From Solibacillus sp. FSL W7-1436 (lineage in GTDB: Bacteria; Bacillota; Bacilli; Bacillales_A; Planococcaceae): DNA of 64,000 nt. The notes under the pieces are model-generated. The model made no database searches. It saw only the letters and a list, made by a program, of their open reading frames with translations, and was not told the DNA's origin. The position numbers were made by a program, and so were the translations under genes. Numbering within the stretch: position 1 is the first letter of the stretch; each line of letters starts with the position of its first letter. This document shows, in pieces, positions 53,898-62,655 of the stretch. The stretch lies in contig NZ_JBBOWV010000001.1 of NCBI RefSeq assembly GCF_038007305.1, positions 3,338,501 to 3,402,500 of the forward strand, in the 5' to 3' direction.

Positions 53898-55037
53898 TCA
53901 CTCTCCTAAAAGAAATTTTCTACCTAATGATTGGATCGACGTATCAACCGGTACATGCAATGTCATCGTCCGCAAATTGCGCCAGTAGCGGTCAAACCCA
54001 TAGCGGCTTGAAGTGGCGCGGCTGCCCATCACTTCGAAAATTTTCGATGTAATATCGAGCCCTGCTTGCGTTGTAAAGATTTTAGCTGTTTGCAGTGCAT
54101 CATCAAGATCGCTGCGATGCTCCGGGGTAATCTTTTCAGGTTCATCCCATAGCTCCTGCAATAATAGATCCGCTTTTTTCACTACGAGATTCGCTGCTTC
54201 AACCTGTACGTAAAACTGACCGTAATGATGTTGGATGATCGGATCTTCAATCGCCGATGTCTGCGTAATGGCACGGGGTCTAGTCTGCTCTCTTGTATAT
54301 GTAAGCGCTGATTGAAGAGCACCTTCTGTAATTCCTAAATAAACATGGTTTAAAATGAATGTGGCGATATTCAGACGCAGCTGGGAAAACTCGCTTGCGT
54401 AAAATCCTTGCCGCAACACTTCTTCCTCATGTACTTCAACATTGCTGAAAATAATTGTTCCGCTATCAGTTTGACGTTGGCCCATATTATCCCAATCGCC
54501 TTTTATATCTACACCTATACGTTTACTAGGAATAACGACCAGTAATGGCTCATCCTGCCCTTCCACCAACGCCGATACTAATAACACATCCGAATCGACA
54601 CTGCCTGAACAGAACGTTTTTACACCGTTTAACACATAGCCTGTTGCTGTTTTTTCAGCCTTCAGTTGGATAGCAACCGGGTTGAATGCATTCCCCCAAA
54701 AATAATTATTTTTTGCGGTTTCGCGGTAATAAAATTCCATCTGCTCTTGTGATCCGCATAAATGCGGTGTAACGAGATTGATAAAATGATAGCCTATAAC
54801 ATGTGCCAGGGAACTATCCGCACGTGCAATTGTCCGAACAACTTGAAACACATCGTGCCAATTCCCACCTAAACCACCGTATTCAGTAGGAATTAAAAGT
54901 TTCAAAAGTCCGCTTTCGCGAATTAAATCACGTTCAATTTTAGCATTGCCCCCCGTTTTATCTCGTTCAACGGCTGTTTGTTCAAATTGTCCGGCAAGTT
55001 TTTCTGCGATTTCGTCAATATGTATAACTGCTCCCAT
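53898..55037 (-). CDS. Acyl-CoA-dehydrogenase-like flavoprotein monooxygenase (SfnB/DszC type)
   Basis: 379 residues of the DszC/SfnB/TdsC group: LLIPTEYGGLGGNWHDVFQV, SSLAHVIGYHFI, GVKTFCSGSVDSDVLLVSA, WDNMGQRQTDSGTIIFSNVE. The acyl-CoA dehydrogenase catalytic context is replaced, as in the FMNH2-using sulfur oxygenases. It likely oxidises a sulfide or sulfone. First gene of the organosulfur operon; GGAG precedes the ATG. Confidence 0.87.
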   Translation of the reverse strand: MGAVIHIDEIAEKLAGQFEQTAVERDKTGGNAKIERDLIRESGLLKLLIPTEYGGLGGNWHDVFQVVRTIARADSSLAHVIGYHFINLVTPHLCGSQEQMEFYYRETAKNNYFWGNAFNPVAIQLKAEKTATGYVLNGVKTFCSGSVDSDVLLVSALVEGQDEPLLVVIPSKRIGVDIKGDWDNMGQRQTDSGTIIFSNVEVHEEEVLRQGFYASEFSQLRLNIATFILNHVYLGITEGALQSALTYTREQTRPRAITQTSAIEDPIIQHHYGQFYVQVEAANLVVKKADLLLQELWDEPEKITPEHRSDLDDALQTAKIFTTQAGLDITSKIFEVMGSRATSSRYGFDRYWRNLRTMTLHVPVDTSIQSLGRKFLLGE

Positions 55038-55094
55038 AACAACTCTCCTTTTTAGTTATAGAATTTTCATGCAATTCAGTATTCTTAATTCGTT

Positions 55095-55158
55095 AGTTTA
55101 CAGATGCATTTATTTAAAGTCAATAGTCAATTTGAACAATTCATACTGGAATAGTATG
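55095..55158 (-). promoter_or_regulatory. Promoter and palindromic operator of the sulfur operon
   Basis: Minus strand TTGACT (55118-55123), 17-bp spacer, TAAACT (55095-55100), about 58 bases before the first start. Upstream of the -35 lies a perfect palindrome CATACTGGAATAGTATG (55142-55158; six-base arms, five-base centre). That place suits an activator or a sulfur regulator; which one is unknown. Confidence 0.5.
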
Positions 55159-55244
55159 GTTTTAGCGAATTACCGTAAAAAACCGTATTTATTTGTATTT
55201 ACTTACAATCTTGTTCAGTGATTTATAGGATATTTTGAAGCTGA

Positions 55245-55280
55245 AAAAAGAAAAAACCACTACTTTCATAGCGGTCTTTT
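55245..55280 (-). terminator. Modest terminator after the 55295 gene
   Basis: On the minus strand GACCGCTA pairs imperfectly with TAGTGGTT, followed by TTTTTTC. Confidence 0.55.
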
Positions 55281-55294
55281 GGTTATTGGCATGT

Positions 55295-55513
55295 TTAATA
55301 ATTCATGACTTGATAATAAACAACAATCTGATAAATCGCCGGTACAATTAATGCTATCGCCAGTGAGATGACTGCTCCCCACTTCGATTGAGTCATTAAT
55401 CGATCGTTGTCGGTTTTCAAATGCTGAAAAAATGACAGTGTAAAATATAATGCAGTGATCAAAAAGATTGGGGTTATGAATGTGAGCCAAATTCCTGCAT
55501 TCATTTCATGCAT
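55295..55513 (-). CDS. Small two-TM membrane protein, unknown
   Basis: 72 residues with two hydrophobic helices (about 7-27 and 45-66) around a charged loop. The ATG at 55513 is nine bases after GAGGTG; a GTG four codons earlier overlaps that site. A second frame covering 55266-55490 has an unnatural composition and was discarded. Close to the SLAP-domain gene upstream, so possibly co-transcribed. Family unknown. Confidence 0.62.
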   Translation of the reverse strand: MHEMNAGIWLTFITPIFLITALYFTLSFFQHLKTDNDRLMTQSKWGAVISLAIALIVPAIYQIVVYYQVMNY

Positions 55514-55535
55514 CGATTTCTTCACCTCAATCCCA

Positions 55536-55904
55536 TTATATTTCGATATCTATCTGTTTTATTTCTGCGAATAAAAAATTAATACTTTCGTCGAAAATAA
55601 AAGTCCACGGCATTGAACAATAAGGAGGAATTTTAAGTGCATCAATTGTAAAATTTTGAGTAATAACCCCTGTTTTTGTTACAATACTTACTTCTCTATT
55701 ACGGAAATTAAGTTGTTGATTCGTCCGGTTATGGATCAGCGCTATAATGAGCTTCTGTTTTCTATGATTGATGGCCGTCCGAATTACGCAACAGGAAATA
55801 GGCTGATCCTGTTCTTTTGTTTCATGAAAAACTTGTTCTATTAATGATCGGTCCTGAGCTGAAATCGCTTTATCCCATGCGGCTTCAAATTGCAGTTTTT
55901 GCAT
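55536..55904 (-). CDS. SLAP-domain protein
   Basis: 122 residues from the ATG at 55904 (GGGGTG six bases upstream). The sequence follows the SLAP-domain pattern: FEAAWDKAISAQDRSLIEQVF, CCVIRTAINHRKQKLIIALI, LIHNRTNQQLNFRNREVS and IPPYCSMPWTFIF. The domain is found in S-layer-related and accessory-Sec proteins of Bacillales, usually with a signal peptide or a partner domain. This is a stand-alone copy without a signal. Confidence 0.8.
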   Translation of the reverse strand: MQKLQFEAAWDKAISAQDRSLIEQVFHETKEQDQPISCCVIRTAINHRKQKLIIALIHNRTNQQLNFRNREVSIVTKTGVITQNFTIDALKIPPYCSMPWTFIFDESINFLFAEIKQIDIEI

Positions 55905-56015
55905 GAACTTCACCCCTTCAATGAATAATTTATGTAAATAAGCAATAAAACAACCTTTCTCCTATAATACATGTTACAGTAGGAAAGAATCTTAAAAGTT
56001 AGAAGGCGAGAAAAT

Positions 56016-56399
56016 ATGATCGAAGTAAAGAATTCCCCGATAAGCGATGGGGAATATAATCGCGGTATTTTTGCGATTAATGCAATTCCTAAAGGAACGT
56101 TATTCCACCAGGCACCGGTACTAAGCTATCCAAACGAGCAGCATGAACATATTGAAAAAACGAATCTTGCGGATTATGCGTTTGAATTCGGCATCGGACG
56201 CTCTGCAATCTTATTAGGCTACGGGATGCTGTTCAACCATTCCTATGAACCGAATGCCACATATGAAATTAATTTCGACAACGAGACATTCGATTTCTTT
56301 GCTTATAAAGATATTGAAGCAGGCGAAGAAATTTTTATTAATTATAATGGCGATGTGGATGACAATGATCCACTATGGTTTAACAACGACGAAGAATAA
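56016..56399 (+). CDS. SET-domain protein
   Basis: 127 residues that are essentially one SET domain: RGIFAINAIPKGTLF, then the AdoMet/active-site block LGYGMLFNHSYEPNATYEI and DIEAGEEIFINYNGD. SET proteins are lysine methyltransferases; bacterial stand-alone ones have few known substrates. AAGGCGAG precedes the ATG. Monocistronic, ending at a hairpin terminator. The NHS and NY motif residues expected for activity are present. Confidence 0.85.
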   Translation: MIEVKNSPISDGEYNRGIFAINAIPKGTLFHQAPVLSYPNEQHEHIEKTNLADYAFEFGIGRSAILLGYGMLFNHSYEPNATYEINFDNETFDFFAYKDIEAGEEIFINYNGDVDDNDPLWFNNDEE

Positions 56400-56403
56400 C
56401 ACG

Positions 56404-56436
56404 GGGAGCTGTCTATAAATTAGACAGTTCCTTTTT
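56404..56436 (+). terminator. Terminator of the SET gene
   Basis: GGAGCTGTCT pairs with AGACAGTTCC, followed by TTTTT. The 3' arm covers the stop codon of the converging esterase gene. Confidence 0.85.
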
Positions 56437-57169
56437 CCATTTCTTCGATAAAGTGAATGATATCTTCCGTCAGTAATTGACGTTCTTTTGCTAATGTAAT
56501 AAGATGGCCGCTGTTGTCGTACTGTTTTTTCATAATGACATTGCTTAGTGCCGTCTTTTCAATCAAGTCAATGCTTTGATGGAAAACCGGTTCGTCCAGC
56601 ATACCTTTTGCCAGGAAAAGCGGCTGATTCAGCAAATGTAGCTGGTTGCCTGTTTCAATGATAAACTGCTGCAGCGCAATCAGCTTTTCGGCAGGTCTTG
56701 GAAAGTGATCATCTAAAAACGCCTGCAATTCCTGTTCGGAACTCCCTCTATTTTGTAAATATCTTTTGGAAAAATAGGCGACACGCTGTTCCAACCCTTT
56801 TACCGGCCGCTCCAGCACCGGTGAAGAGATAACACATAAAGCCTCCACTTCAGGGAATTCGTTTGCCAGTCTTATTCCCAGCACACCGCCTAATGACTGG
56901 CCGATTACCGTAACTGCATTGAATTTTTCATCGATTAAAAATTGAACAGCCTGTCTGCTCTGTTCCCATATTTGCTCCATAGAAGTTGCAAATAATTGTT
57001 CCGGTGATGCTCCGTGCCCTGCCAGATTCGGTGCATAGCACGTATACCCTTCACCATGAAGCATATTTGCCACATAGTGCATCTCTTTCGCATTGCTCGT
57101 AAAACTATGTAAAAGCAGAACGGCCTGTTTATGGCCTTTTAAATAAATATCCTCTACAAAATGCTGCAT
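56420..57169 (-). CDS. Carboxylesterase, Est30/YvaK-like alpha/beta hydrolase
   Basis: 249 residues with oxyanion region LLLHSFTSNAKEM, nucleophile elbow IGQSLGGVL (S92), a D in AKGMLDEPVFHQS and a catalytic His in NSGHLITLAKER. The size and motif order match thermostable monoacylglycerol lipase/esterase Est30 of Bacillaceae. Cytosolic; acts on short-chain esters. The glutamine in GQSLGG replaces the usual leucine. Confidence 0.85.
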   Translation of the reverse strand: MQHFVEDIYLKGHKQAVLLLHSFTSNAKEMHYVANMLHGEGYTCYAPNLAGHGASPEQLFATSMEQIWEQSRQAVQFLIDEKFNAVTVIGQSLGGVLGIRLANEFPEVEALCVISSPVLERPVKGLEQRVAYFSKRYLQNRGSSEQELQAFLDDHFPRPAEKLIALQQFIIETGNQLHLLNQPLFLAKGMLDEPVFHQSIDLIEKTALSNVIMKKQYDNSGHLITLAKERQLLTEDIIHFIEEMEKGTV

Positions 57170-57326
57170 GCTAATCCCCTTTTCATTTGTGACAACATTA
57201 TAGCATAATACTTCTATCCTACTGACATTTCCTCTAGTTTAACAAGCGCAAACAGTGCATTTGTTTTATTGTTCGGCTACAATATGGGTTGAGTAAAAAA
57301 ACATATGAAAGGAGAATCATATTAAT

Positions 57327-57890
57327 ATGAGAACAATATTATTATCGATTCTTGCTGCACTATTTTTAGCTGTACCGAGCGCAGCAGCACATACGTATTT
57401 AGACACGACTAACCCCGAGGATGGAGCTGTTGTAACGGAACCGTTGCAGTCGATTGAACTTACATACGCCGGGAAAATTGAAGTAGGCAGTACATTTAAA
57501 GTCATTTCGAGTAATGGTGAAGAAATCGAAACAGTTTCGATGGATTTAGTCGATGGTGTATTAACAGGTACTTTTGATAGCCCACTACCGAATGATGACT
57601 ATACAGTTGAATGGAATAGTATTAGTGCAGATGGCCACCCGCTGACAGGTTCATTTTCCTTTACGGTTGATGCACCTGTAGCAGAAGAACCGGTCGAAGA
57701 AGAAGTTACAGAAGAAAACGAAGAGCAAGTGGAAGTAAACGAAACGGCAGAAAATGATGCAGCAAAAACAACTGCGGCAGATGAGGAAGAAACATCAAAC
57801 AATACATTACTATATATCGTTGGAGCGATTTTACTTCTAATTGTACTAGTAAGTATTTTCACAGTTGCTAGACGGAAAAATACAAAATGA
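57327..57890 (+). CDS. CopC-type copper-binding protein, membrane-anchored
   Basis: 187 residues: signal peptide to Ala21, so the mature protein begins at H22, the conserved first copper ligand of CopC. The CopC beta-barrel runs to about residue 115 with the second site SADGHP (D102, H104). An acidic E/V-rich linker (118-155) and a C-terminal transmembrane helix (about 160-180) anchor it. Overlaps the CopD-like gene by 4 bases. AAAGGAG precedes the ATG. Confidence 0.9.
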   Translation: MRTILLSILAALFLAVPSAAAHTYLDTTNPEDGAVVTEPLQSIELTYAGKIEVGSTFKVISSNGEEIETVSMDLVDGVLTGTFDSPLPNDDYTVEWNSISADGHPLTGSFSFTVDAPVAEEPVEEEVTEENEEQVEVNETAENDAAKTTAADEEETSNNTLLYIVGAILLLIVLVSIFTVARRKNTK

Positions 57891-58966
57891 TGGCATTGAC
57901 AATTTTCAGTCAATTTTTAATCTATATTTGTTTGGCTCTTCTAATGGGATCATTTATCTTATATTGTATCCCGGAAACATTGCGTCCGAAAATTGATATT
58001 TCAGCTAAGTGGCTCATTGTTAGTGCAGTCATTCTGCCTTTCGCCACTTTTGTACCGAATATTCAACTGCTGACAATTTTGACTCCGCAGTTCGGCTTTA
58101 CCGAATCAGTGGGCATGCTGCTGATGAAATTTAAAGTCGGTCATTCATGGCTCGCGGTAATTGGCTTTACGCTCATTTTGCTTATCCTGATTCGCCAATT
58201 TATAAAGAAACCATCCAAACTTCTGGCAGTCATGGCAATTTTTATTTTAATCGCCATTATGGCGGCAATTGGCTACATTAGTCATGCAGGATCGATGACC
58301 GGCATCGTCGGATCGGTACTGGATTTTGTTCACCTTCTTGCGGTCAGTGTATGGCTCGGCATTTTAATGCTGATGAGCTTTTTCTCAAAAGATGCGCAAA
58401 ACTGGGAAGCCTTTTTAAAGTGGTTCTCTCCTGTTGCACTTGTAGCTTTTACGGCTGTCGCTTTAACGGGTGTCCTGATGACTGATACCATCGTGCCGGG
58501 CTATATAACAAGCTGGTCGGGGAATTACGGACAATTTTTATTCATTAAGCATGTTCTGCTCGTCCCGTTGACTGTCATTATTTTGGCAAATAGTCTGCTT
58601 ATCAAACTGAAAATGAACAAGCCCTTATTTGAACCGCGTACGTGGGTAAGAATTGAAACCGTATTGCTTGTACTGATTTTATTCATTACCGCGCTATATA
58701 GCGAACAACAGCCACCGAGTTTTTATGTTCAGGAAATCTCGCCGTTTTTTGAGTTATTCTACCGAAGCTCAATTGAAGCCGGCATGCGCGGGTATTTCCA
58801 AATGACAGGTATTGGTTTAGGATTTTTCCTGCTGACAGCACTGTTCATCGGTCTTGTCATCGTAAGTTATATGAAACAGCTGCCGGTCATTGTATCGGCT
58901 GCAATGACATTTGCGCTCACATTATGTTTTTACATGGGCTTTATGTCGATTGTATTTTTTAAATAA
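57887..58966 (+). CDS. CopD-family copper membrane protein
   Basis: 359 residues with about nine transmembrane segments and the CopD domain (ISHAGSMTGIVGSVLDFVHLLAVSVWLGILML, GQFLFIKHVLLVP). With the preceding CopC-like protein it forms a copper uptake pair; in B. subtilis YcnJ the two domains are fused in one protein, here they are separate overlapping genes. Ends at a strong terminator. Confidence 0.9.
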   Translation: MMALTIFSQFLIYICLALLMGSFILYCIPETLRPKIDISAKWLIVSAVILPFATFVPNIQLLTILTPQFGFTESVGMLLMKFKVGHSWLAVIGFTLILLILIRQFIKKPSKLLAVMAIFILIAIMAAIGYISHAGSMTGIVGSVLDFVHLLAVSVWLGILMLMSFFSKDAQNWEAFLKWFSPVALVAFTAVALTGVLMTDTIVPGYITSWSGNYGQFLFIKHVLLVPLTVIILANSLLIKLKMNKPLFEPRTWVRIETVLLVLILFITALYSEQQPPSFYVQEISPFFELFYRSSIEAGMRGYFQMTGIGLGFFLLTALFIGLVIVSYMKQLPVIVSAAMTFALTLCFYMGFMSIVFFK

Positions 58967-58977
58967 CTTCAAACATA

Positions 58978-59022
58978 AAGGGTTGTAGTAAAAGTCATTT
59001 CCGACTTATACTACAACCCTTA
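58978..59022. terminator. Bidirectional rho-independent terminator
   Basis: AAGGGTTGTAGTA and TACTACAACCCTT form a 13-pair stem extended by AAGTC/GACTT, between copD and the converging TspO-like gene. Confidence 0.9.
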
Positions 59023-59026
59023 TTAA

Positions 59027-59761
59027 TTAAACAAGTCTTTTTGTCTTCATACGCATATAACGAATGAGTGCCGCGATAACCAAGATGACCGTTAATGCAA
59101 GTGTTCCGTTATGCATTGTCGGATTATCGGTTTTAACTGCAATACCGATCAGTGCCCATACAATGACGAGCGTAAAGAAAATATCTTTTGAAACGGCAAC
59201 GGCCAAATAACCGAGAATGACTGCAACTCCGACAAGTATGAGTGATCCGGCCACCTCTGAAATCCCCAAATCGACCTCATGTTGTTTTAACACATAGCTT
59301 ACATTGGCGATTGTCGCTACAGATAGCCATGGCAGATAAAATGAAAATGGAAAGCGTTCTGAAAGACCTTTTTCCGTGTTTTTATACTGCAGGTAAATCG
59401 CAATGAGTGTAAACAGCAAAAAGAACATTACGATAATGGAGAGTATAAACTGTTCATAATGCCAGCTGAACAGCCAGGCAATATTAAATATACAGCTGAT
59501 GATAAATAGAATTCCCACTTTTCCGTTAAAACGATTATCTCTCACTTTGCGGTATATCATAATTAGCCATATGACCAGCAGTACATAAATCAGCGACCAA
59601 ATGGAAAACACGTAGCCTGCAGGCGTAAATAATACTTCCAAGCGATTCGTAATTTCTGCTGCGGTTTGCCCGTTTAACGGCAGTGTATTTGATAATGCAT
59701 TTACTACTAATACAGCGATCATTGCTATCCACATTGTAATATACAAGCCCATTTTCATCAT
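59027..59761 (-). CDS. TspO/MBR-related tryptophan-rich membrane protein
   Basis: 244 residues with about seven hydrophobic segments. The first part has FTPAGYVFSIWSLIYVLLVIWL and FNIAWLFSWHYEQFILS, which recall TspO/MBR proteins, but it is longer than canonical TspO (about 160) and carries extra C-terminal helices. Role unknown; TspO relatives bind tetrapyrroles. Confidence 0.75.
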   Translation of the reverse strand: MMKMGLYITMWIAMIAVLVVNALSNTLPLNGQTAAEITNRLEVLFTPAGYVFSIWSLIYVLLVIWLIMIYRKVRDNRFNGKVGILFIISCIFNIAWLFSWHYEQFILSIIVMFFLLFTLIAIYLQYKNTEKGLSERFPFSFYLPWLSVATIANVSYVLKQHEVDLGISEVAGSLILVGVAVILGYLAVAVSKDIFFTLVIVWALIGIAVKTDNPTMHNGTLALTVILVIAALIRYMRMKTKRLV

Positions 59762-59870
59762 CCCTTTTTCTATAATTAGGGAACTATACCCTACTTTAAA
59801 AAAGAATATGCGGGAAAATGGCGGTTGCGATGTAGCAGCAATGTATTCAGGAATCTCGCAATGTGCTCAA

Positions 59871-60503
59871 TTATGATTGTTTTTCCAATGCCAGTTTAAT
59901 GCCAAAACCGATGAGTACCGCTCCAGTCAAGGATTCGATTACCGACTGTGTAGCAGGTTTTTTCATGAAATTGCGGATTTTGTTCAATAAAAATACATAG
60001 AGCGCAAACCAGACAAAAGTTAAAACAATGTAAATGATGCCCATCGTCAAAAACGGCCAAAACGGTTCTGCGCCTTTTGAAAGGAATTGCGGTAAAAACG
60101 TCAGGAAAAATACCGCTACTTTAGGGTTTGTGATATTTGTAATAAGGCCCTGTTTAAAATAGGAATTGCCTTTTGCTTCAACTTCCGCAATATCCGCCAA
60201 GTCTTCCATTTCCGCTTTTTTTGCACGCATGCTCAGCAATGTTCTAATACCTAAATAGCATAAATAGGCCGCTCCCACATACTTCAGCACCGTAAATGCC
60301 AAGGCGGATTTTACGATAATCGCCGACAGCCCGGCAACCGCTGCAATGGTATGGACCGTTAACCCCGCACAAGACCCGACCATCGTTTGGAAACCGCCTT
60401 TTTGCCCATTAACAACTGTATTTTTCGTAACAATCGCTGTATCAGGACCCGGCAATACAATCAACAGGATACACGCAATGACAAAGAACAAAAGATTCTC
60501 CAT
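59871..60503 (-). CDS. LysE/RhtB-family amino-acid exporter
   Basis: 210 residues with six hydrophobic segments and the family signature at the N-terminus, LPGPDTAIVTKNTVVNGQKGG, plus GLITNITNPKVAVFFLTFLPQF. It exports amino acids or small metabolites across the membrane; the substrate is unknown. The phased TTATTAG array lies just upstream of its promoter region. Confidence 0.92.
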   Translation of the reverse strand: MENLLFFVIACILLIVLPGPDTAIVTKNTVVNGQKGGFQTMVGSCAGLTVHTIAAVAGLSAIIVKSALAFTVLKYVGAAYLCYLGIRTLLSMRAKKAEMEDLADIAEVEAKGNSYFKQGLITNITNPKVAVFFLTFLPQFLSKGAEPFWPFLTMGIIYIVLTFVWFALYVFLLNKIRNFMKKPATQSVIESLTGAVLIGFGIKLALEKQS

Positions 60504-60643
60504 TTACTCACCTTCATTTTCTGAATTTTTAAATATGTTAACATGTTCATCAGAATGAAGCTAGGGGAATTTTAAGTTAAACGGATTGCAGTTGTAGTGT
60601 CACCAATATGCATTCCGGAGAAGTTCAGTAAGCGGCGACGGAC

Positions 60644-60818
60644 TTTATTAGAAGAACTTCGGATTTATTAGAAAACTTCAACGGTTTATTAGCACTTACA
60701 GTATTTTTATTTGAACATTTAAGAGAGTTATTAGAACAAACGTCTCATATATTAGAAAACCTGCAACTTATTAGAAAATGTACAATCGTTATTAGATGAT
60801 TTAAAAGTTTATTAGATA
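60644..60818 (+). repeat. Phased array of TTATTAG heptamers, period 19-21 bp
   Basis: Heptamers start at 60645, 60665, 60686, 60707 (TTATTTG), 60728, 60749 (ATATTAG), 60768, 60789 and 60809. Steps are 20, 21, 21, 21, 21, 19, 21 and 20 bp, close to two DNA turns, so all copies face one side of the helix. Spacers differ, although the first two share an AACTTC block after TTATTAGAA. The gap 60504-60828 has no gene that I can support. Confidence 0.85.
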
Positions 60819-60828
60819 TTCAATTCCT

Positions 60829-62025
60829 TCAATCATCTGCAAGCAATGCCATTTTCTCAGCCGCTTTCTCGATGATTACCCCTTCTTCTACCTCGCCACT
60901 GTAATTGATATACATTAAGGCACGGTCCTTTACAAAGAGAAACTCTTTATCAGAAGTATCATTGCGAATCAGCAGACGATCGAAAGCTGTGTGTTCTCTT
61001 TCTACAAAACTTGCAGGTTCACTTCCATATGTATGCTTGATGATCAACTCATCAACTAATGAGCTGACATGAGAATGGAAGCGCAGCTTATAAACTTCCG
61101 ATTCGATTTTTGGTTGATAGGCATTATTTGGATCGTGCCATTCCCCTTCCTGAATAACGCCCCATTCTGTTGAATCGTATTGGACAGAAGCAAAAATATT
61201 CCACTGGGATGAGTAGGAGCTTCCCAAATCTTCACCATAGAATTGAAATGTTTTCCTTTTAAGATGCGGCTGATTTTCAATTGAAGAAAGAAGGATGATC
61301 GGCAAGCCTGTATCTTCTTCCGGTAATGGCTTTGTTTTCATGCTCACTAATTGGGATACCGGTATAAACACAAGAGTTAATGTTATGACTAATACTATGA
61401 CTGTGGACACAATATTTGAACGGTAAAAATTTTCCCATGGTTTTTGTTGATCGTCTAATATCCCGTCTTTAAGTTCCTTCCGCAAACGATTGATTCCAAA
61501 CAAGCTTCTACCTATCGGGAGTATTTGTATAAAATTAAGGAATAATAGTAACAGTGGGGTAAGTGTATATCCATCTATCAGCTGCAAAACAGAGATTTTA
61601 CCGTTTCCTATCGTTTTGACGATGACCGCAGTGATAACAATAATTGCCATTAAACTAATTATAAAATTAATTAATGTTTTGTTAAAAACTTTTTTTGCTA
61701 TTGAGATTTGCTCTTCCCGGTCTATTGGGGGTTCATTTACTTTAGAATCAGTCGGTGCCGCAAATACGTGGAAATGACGGTCACTCGCAATATAGTCCCA
61801 TCCGCTATCTTCAAATAACCTAATTTTTTCATTTGATATATCTTTGCTTTTTGCCAGTTCAAGCCGGTAATCCATCCGTTTGCGATCACCTTTTTTAAAC
61901 TTTGCAAAACATATGCCCATTTCATAAAAATGCAGCCCCTGCTCGGACATATCCGAAAACCAGCTTTCATGTTCCTTGAGGCGCCAATACTGCCCTGGTC
62001 TTATTCTTCGTACGATTTCTGCCAT
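60829..62025 (-). CDS. DUF2812-domain membrane protein
   Basis: 398 residues. The N-terminal part (about 10-95) has the DUF2812 pattern: WFSDMSEQGLHFYEMGICFAKFKKGD, MDYRLELAKSKD and IRLFEDSGWDYIASDRHFHVF. Three membrane segments follow (about 115-135, 150-170, 210-232), then a C-terminal extracytoplasmic domain (about 245-398). Such genes often sit beside PadR-type regulators, but none is here. Function unknown. AGGAGGGAG precedes the ATG. Confidence 0.75.
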   Translation of the reverse strand: MAEIVRRIRPGQYWRLKEHESWFSDMSEQGLHFYEMGICFAKFKKGDRKRMDYRLELAKSKDISNEKIRLFEDSGWDYIASDRHFHVFAAPTDSKVNEPPIDREEQISIAKKVFNKTLINFIISLMAIIVITAVIVKTIGNGKISVLQLIDGYTLTPLLLLFLNFIQILPIGRSLFGINRLRKELKDGILDDQQKPWENFYRSNIVSTVIVLVITLTLVFIPVSQLVSMKTKPLPEEDTGLPIILLSSIENQPHLKRKTFQFYGEDLGSSYSSQWNIFASVQYDSTEWGVIQEGEWHDPNNAYQPKIESEVYKLRFHSHVSSLVDELIIKHTYGSEPASFVEREHTAFDRLLIRNDTSDKEFLFVKDRALMYINYSGEVEEGVIIEKAAEKMALLADD

Positions 62026-62129
62026 CGCTCTCCCTCCTTCTCTGTCTGTCCTAACAATAGAATATAAGGGAATGTTTGTAAATAATTAATTAGGATCAGA
62101 ATACCATTTCAGCTACCACTACCCTGATA

Positions 62130-62160
62130 AGGAAAAAACCACCCCAATGTTTTGGGGTGG
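62130..62160 (-). terminator. Terminator of the riboflavin genes
   Basis: CCACCCCAA pairs with TTGGGGTGG with a TTTTTT run on the minus strand. It lies 16 bases past the ribH stop. Confidence 0.92.
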
Positions 62161-62175
62161 CGTACGCTAACTTTA

Positions 62176-62640
62176 TTAGAACATTTTATTCAAGTTTGCC
62201 ATTTCAATCGCAGACATTGCACTGTCGTAGCCTTTGTTGCCTGCTTTCGTACCAGCACGCTCGATTGCCTGTTCGATATTTTCAGTTGTGACAATCCCGA
62301 AAATTACCGGTACTCCTGTATCCAAGCCGGCTTTTGCAATTCCCTTTGCTGCCTCATTGCATACATAATCATAATGTGTTGTAGACCCGCGAATGACCGT
62401 ACCTAATCCGATAACTGCATCATAATTATTTGTTTCAGCCATTTTTTTCGCTACAAACGGTACTTCAAAAGCACCCGGCACCCATGCTGTATCGATGTTT
62501 GCTTCGTCTACACCGTGACGTTTTAAGCCGTCAATTGCACCGCTTAATAATTTATCGTTAATGAATTCATTGAATCGTCCAACGACAATTCCGATTTTTA
62601 AATCTGTTCCCACTAATTGTGCTTCAAATGTTTTTCCCAT
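62176..62640 (-). CDS. ribH: 6,7-dimethyl-8-ribityllumazine synthase
   Basis: 154 residues, standard length: [37 protein letters not shown], the phosphate-binding [20 protein letters not shown]. It condenses the ribityl-pyrimidine with dihydroxybutanone phosphate. AAAAAGGAGC precedes the ATG. Last gene of the riboflavin operon. Confidence 0.97.
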   Translation of the reverse strand: MGKTFEAQLVGTDLKIGIVVGRFNEFINDKLLSGAIDGLKRHGVDEANIDTAWVPGAFEVPFVAKKMAETNNYDAVIGLGTVIRGSTTHYDYVCNEAAKGIAKAGLDTGVPVIFGIVTTENIEQAIERAGTKAGNKGYDSAMSAIEMANLNKMF

Positions 62641-62655
62641 TTTAATTGCTCCTTT

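Noticed and set aside
55266-55490. 74-residue frame overlapping the small membrane protein
   Set aside because: No ribosome binding site and no plausible topology; the overlapping frame ending at 55295 has both.
60644-60818. Phased TTATTAG array as a CRISPR
   Set aside because: The repeat is only 7 bp, spacers are about 13 bp and no cas genes are near.
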